A stretch of DNA of 15,172 nucleotides. Origin: Oligoflexia bacterium (GTDB taxonomy: Bacteria; Bdellovibrionota; UBA1018). The translations under genes and the position numbers were made by a program. The stretch is from positions 1 to 15,172 of the forward strand of contig CAIOHW010000109.1 of NCBI GenBank assembly GCA_903858195.1, in the 5' to 3' direction. The notes beneath the pieces are model-generated. The model worked only from the letters and a program-made list of their open reading frames with translations, searched no databases and had not been told where the DNA came from. Position 1 is the stretch's first letter; each line of letters starts with the position of its first letter. Shown here piece by piece: positions 12,809-15,172 of this stretch.

Positions 12809-14569
12809 TTACGAGTTGACGCGCGAATCCGTCAAGTGACGCACGTCACGAATCCGCAGGGTGGGTGTTGCATTGCCCCGAAAACGATTCAGCTCAGGAA
12901 CTCCTGCCCACTCCCAGGGTGACTCCCGCGTCGCCAGCAGCCACTCGAGGTGCTCGGCGGCATTGAACCAGATAGCTTCAGTCTGGATTCCGCCACTTTC
13001 CAGGACGAGCTTCAGGTGGCGCTCTTTCAAGACGCGATGCCCAAGAATGCGAGCCCGCACCGCAAACACTGGCTCGGGATTGCCAGGCCCGAACGGCCCC
13101 ATGCGCTCCAGCTCTGCCAATGCCTTTTTGGACAAGTCCTCGAGGCCCACTGCACGCTCAACCTGCAGCACCCGCTTCTCGGCGTCCTCAGGGAGCTCGG
13201 AGAGCGCCTGATCAAATTGCTCCGCAAAAGCATCCACCGCCACCAGATCCAGCGTGACTCCTGCAGCGTGGGCATGCCCGCCAAAGGCCTTGAGGTGCTC
13301 ACGGCTCCGCCTGAGCGCCTCAAGAACGTCCTTGCCGGCAAAGCTCCGGGCGCTCCCCTTGGCATGGTCTTCACGCAGGCTCAGCACGATGGCAGGCCTC
13401 CGAAAAGTCTCGACCACTCTCGAAGCGACGATCCCCACGACCCCTTCGTGCCAGGAAGCATCTCCCACCACGACCCCATGGCGAAATCGGCCCTCGGAAA
13501 TGCCTTGCTCCACACGTACTTTCACTTCATCCCAGATTCGATCCTGGATCTGGGCGCGCTCGGCATTGACGGACTCAAGCAACTGGGCAAGCTCTCGTGC
13601 GCGCGCGGGATCCTCGGTGGTGAGAAGCTCGAGCGCAGTTGCAGCAGAACCCAGCCTCCCCGAGGCATTGATCCGGGGCCCGATGACGAACCCCAGATGC
13701 CCCGGACTGAGGTCGCGATCCCCGACTCCTGCCGCTTGCAGCAGGGCGCGAACGCCTGGCTTGCGGGAGCTCTTGAGCACCTCCATGCCATGGCGCACGA
13801 GCACATGGTTGTCACCGGTGAGCGGCACCATGTCGGCAGCAGTGGCCATCACCACGAGATCGAGGTGCTGCTTCAGGTTGGGTTCGCCTCCCGGCGCCCA
13901 CCAGCCCTGCTCGCGCCCTGCGGCCCGAAGTGCCACACAGAGAAAAAAAGCCAGTCCGCACCCGCAAAGCTGCCTGAGGCCGCTCGAACAGTCCGGGCGC
14001 TGGGGGTTCACAACCGCAAGCGCAGGAGGCAGCCCCCTTGTGGCATCGAGCTGATGGTGATCCACGACAATCAGCTCAAGACCGAGCTCTCGCGCACGCT
14101 CAGCTGCCGCAAACGAGGTGATCCCGCAATCGACTGTGACGAGGACCGCTGCCCCCGACTCATGCGCTTCTTCGACGGCCCGGACGTTCAGCCCGTAACC
14201 ATCCTTGAAGCGATCGGGCTGACGAATCTGATGCGATAGACCGATCTCGCGAAAAAACCAGCCGAGTAGCGCCGCCCCGGTGGTTCCATCCACGTCATAG
14301 TCGCCAAAAACCCAGGCCGTTCCGCCATCGTTTTTAAGCTGCACGAGGCGCGAAACCGCCTCACGCATGCCCGCAAGCTCAAATACCGAGGTGAGCCTTT
14401 CGAGCCGGGGAGAGAGAAATTCCGCGATGTGTGAGGCATCCTGAAGCCCGCGGCTCGCACAAAGATCGAGCGTCAGCGGCTCAAGACCGGTCTCCCGCTG
14501 CAAGGACTCGGTCCACTGCCGAGGCAGGGCCTCGTCGCGGAATCGCCACTCGCGCGGCTCGTAGCTCAC
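12809..14569 (-). CDS. recJ: Single-stranded-DNA-specific exonuclease RecJ
   Basis: The 586-residue protein is a 5'-3' single-strand exonuclease of the DHH superfamily, used in recombination, mismatch and base-excision repair. The metal-binding motifs are intact: GDYDVDGTT (89-97), TVDCGI (145-150), VVDHH (168-172) and the TAADMVPL block (243-250). The linking GPRINASGRLG (297-307) and the DHHA1 features SARSFAGKDVLEAL (406-419) and FGGHAHAAG (429-437) follow. The C-terminal 130 residues contain MGPFGPGNPEPVF (490-502) and an OB-like region. Length is typical (560-580). Translation starts at GTG 14569, which overlaps the secF TGA as GTGA. secF followed by recJ is a known arrangement in several bacterial lineages. 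Confidence 0.97.
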   Translation of the reverse strand: MSYEPREWRFRDEALPRQWTESLQRETGLEPLTLDLCASRGLQDASHIAEFLSPRLERLTSVFELAGMREAVSRLVQLKNDGGTAWVFGDYDVDGTTGAALLGWFFREIGLSHQIRQPDRFKDGYGLNVRAVEEAHESGAAVLVTVDCGITSFAAAERARELGLELIVVDHHQLDATRGLPPALAVVNPQRPDCSSGLRQLCGCGLAFFLCVALRAAGREQGWWAPGGEPNLKQHLDLVVMATAADMVPLTGDNHVLVRHGMEVLKSSRKPGVRALLQAAGVGDRDLSPGHLGFVIGPRINASGRLGSAATALELLTTEDPARARELAQLLESVNAERAQIQDRIWDEVKVRVEQGISEGRFRHGVVVGDASWHEGVVGIVASRVVETFRRPAIVLSLREDHAKGSARSFAGKDVLEALRRSREHLKAFGGHAHAAGVTLDLVAVDAFAEQFDQALSELPEDAEKRVLQVERAVGLEDLSKKALAELERMGPFGPGNPEPVFAVRARILGHRVLKERHLKLVLESGGIQTEAIWFNAAEHLEWLLATRESPWEWAGVPELNRFRGNATPTLRIRDVRHLTDSRVNS

Positions 14570-15172
14570 GACTGGAACTTGGGTTCCGGACGCACCACGA
14601 TCTTCTTCTTGGCGGAGCCCCCGCCCATCTTCTGCTGGAGCTCACGCTTCTGGCGATACTTCGTAAAGTAGATCACGAAGGCACTCGCGACGAAGATCGA
14701 GCTGTACGAGCCGATGATGATTCCGATGGCAAACGTGAACGCAAAGTCATGAATCACAGGCCCGCCAAATGCCCACAGGGCGGCTGCCGAGAAGAACGTC
14801 GTCAGCGAGGTCAGGATCGTGCGTCCGAGCGTCTCGTTCGTGGCTTTGTTCACGGCGTCTTCGATCGTGAGCTTGGGATGGGCATGCAGCGTCTCTCGAA
14901 CGCGGTCAAACACGATGATCGTATCGTTGTTGGAATAGCCGATCAGCGCGAGCAGGGCTGCGAGCGTGAGCAGGTCGAACTGCTTTTGCGTCACGACGAA
15001 TACGCCGAGCACGAGCACGGTGTCGTGAAAGAGCGCGAGCACCGCCCCCGGGGCATAGCGAACGTCAAAACGCACAGCCACGTACACGAGGATGCACAGC
15101 AAGGCATAGAACATGGAGAGGAAGCCGCTCGTACGCAGGCTGCTACCGGCAGCCAAGGTACGTTCCACTCCG
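14566..15172 (-). CDS. secF: Protein translocase subunit SecF, C-terminal part (5' end outside window)
   Basis: The frame is open to the right edge and 201 residues are visible, about the last two thirds of SecF. SecF works with SecD in the inner membrane and uses the proton-motive force to pull proteins through SecYEG. Five transmembrane segments can be seen: FLSMFYALLCILVYVAV, then PGAVLALFHDTVLVLGVFVV, LLTLAALLALIGYS, an ILTSLTTFFSAAALWAF helix and FTFAIGIIIGSYSSIFVASA. The family signatures are ALFHDTVLVLG and IGYSNNDTIIVFDRVRE, the conserved GYSxND(T)xxVxDRxRE element. A short basic tail (KYRQKRELQQKMGGGSAKKK) follows. The first transmembrane helix and the periplasmic P1 domain lie beyond the edge; the GTG at 15168 is not the start. 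secD would be expected upstream. Confidence 0.95.
   Translation of the reverse strand, partial: GVERTLAAGSSLRTSGFLSMFYALLCILVYVAVRFDVRYAPGAVLALFHDTVLVLGVFVVTQKQFDLLTLAALLALIGYSNNDTIIVFDRVRETLHAHPKLTIEDAVNKATNETLGRTILTSLTTFFSAAALWAFGGPVIHDFAFTFAIGIIIGSYSSIFVASAFVIYFTKYRQKRELQQKMGGGSAKKKIVVRPEPKFQS

Noticed and set aside
12950..14239. Long open frame on the plus strand (429 codons) opposite recJ
   Set aside because: It is a shadow of recJ. It is rich in His, Pro, Arg and Ser with no motif, while recJ has every catalytic motif.
1..15172. Mobile elements, CRISPR arrays, toxin-antitoxin pairs or a phage-defence island
   Set aside because: I saw no transposase, integrase, spaced direct repeats or defence-type domains. 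Codon style and GC content look even across the window.

Overview
The window is a gene-dense, GC-rich (about 60% by eye) bacterial chromosomal segment. It holds 13 protein genes (two cut by the window edges) and one tRNA gene. I saw no mobile element, CRISPR array, rRNA or origin, and no stretch over 300 bases lacks a gene. The mix suggests a Gram-negative relative of the former Deltaproteobacteria (Bdellovibrionota or Myxococcota type). It includes SecF-RecJ, a bifunctional Rel/SpoT, AccA, an enhancer-binding regulator with an FHA-like N-terminus, a stand-alone FliL-like protein and a secreted subtilisin. That lineage guess is inference and a marker-gene tree would settle it.

Layout. (1) 1-251, plus: the C-terminal end of a TMEM165/GDT1-type cation transporter, whose last codons overlap the convergent gene. 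(2) 3746-171, minus: engB, an LD-carboxypeptidase coupled by a 4-base overlap, tRNA-Leu(CAA), a CBS-pair/DUF2267 fusion protein and a nitroreductase. (3) 3806-5086, plus: a sigma-54-dependent activator with a degenerate FHA-like domain, converging by 7 bases on a FliL-like membrane protein (5703-5080, minus). (4) 5793-10524, plus: a tight operon accA-yicC-gmk-spoT covering the first step of fatty-acid synthesis, RNA turnover, GMP phosphorylation and (p)ppGpp metabolism. (5) 15172-10532, minus: secF (partial), recJ (4-base overlap), a secreted S8 protease with a CUB-like C-terminal domain, and a small exported charged helical protein that probably starts at TTG.

Several starts differ from the longest open frame. 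The LD-carboxypeptidase and recJ start at GTG inside the upstream stop codon. The CBS protein must start downstream of the tRNA. The regulator and the protease each have a good Shine-Dalgarno sequence before an internal ATG.

Most of the window is ordinary housekeeping sequence. The parts worth a second look are the regulator/FliL-like pair, where both upstream gaps contain a sigma-54-like -24/-12 match, the CBS-DUF2267 protein beside a nitroreductase, the protease plus its small exported partner, and an extra segment of about 40 residues in the LD-carboxypeptidase. I found no convincing evidence of a wholly new multi-gene system.
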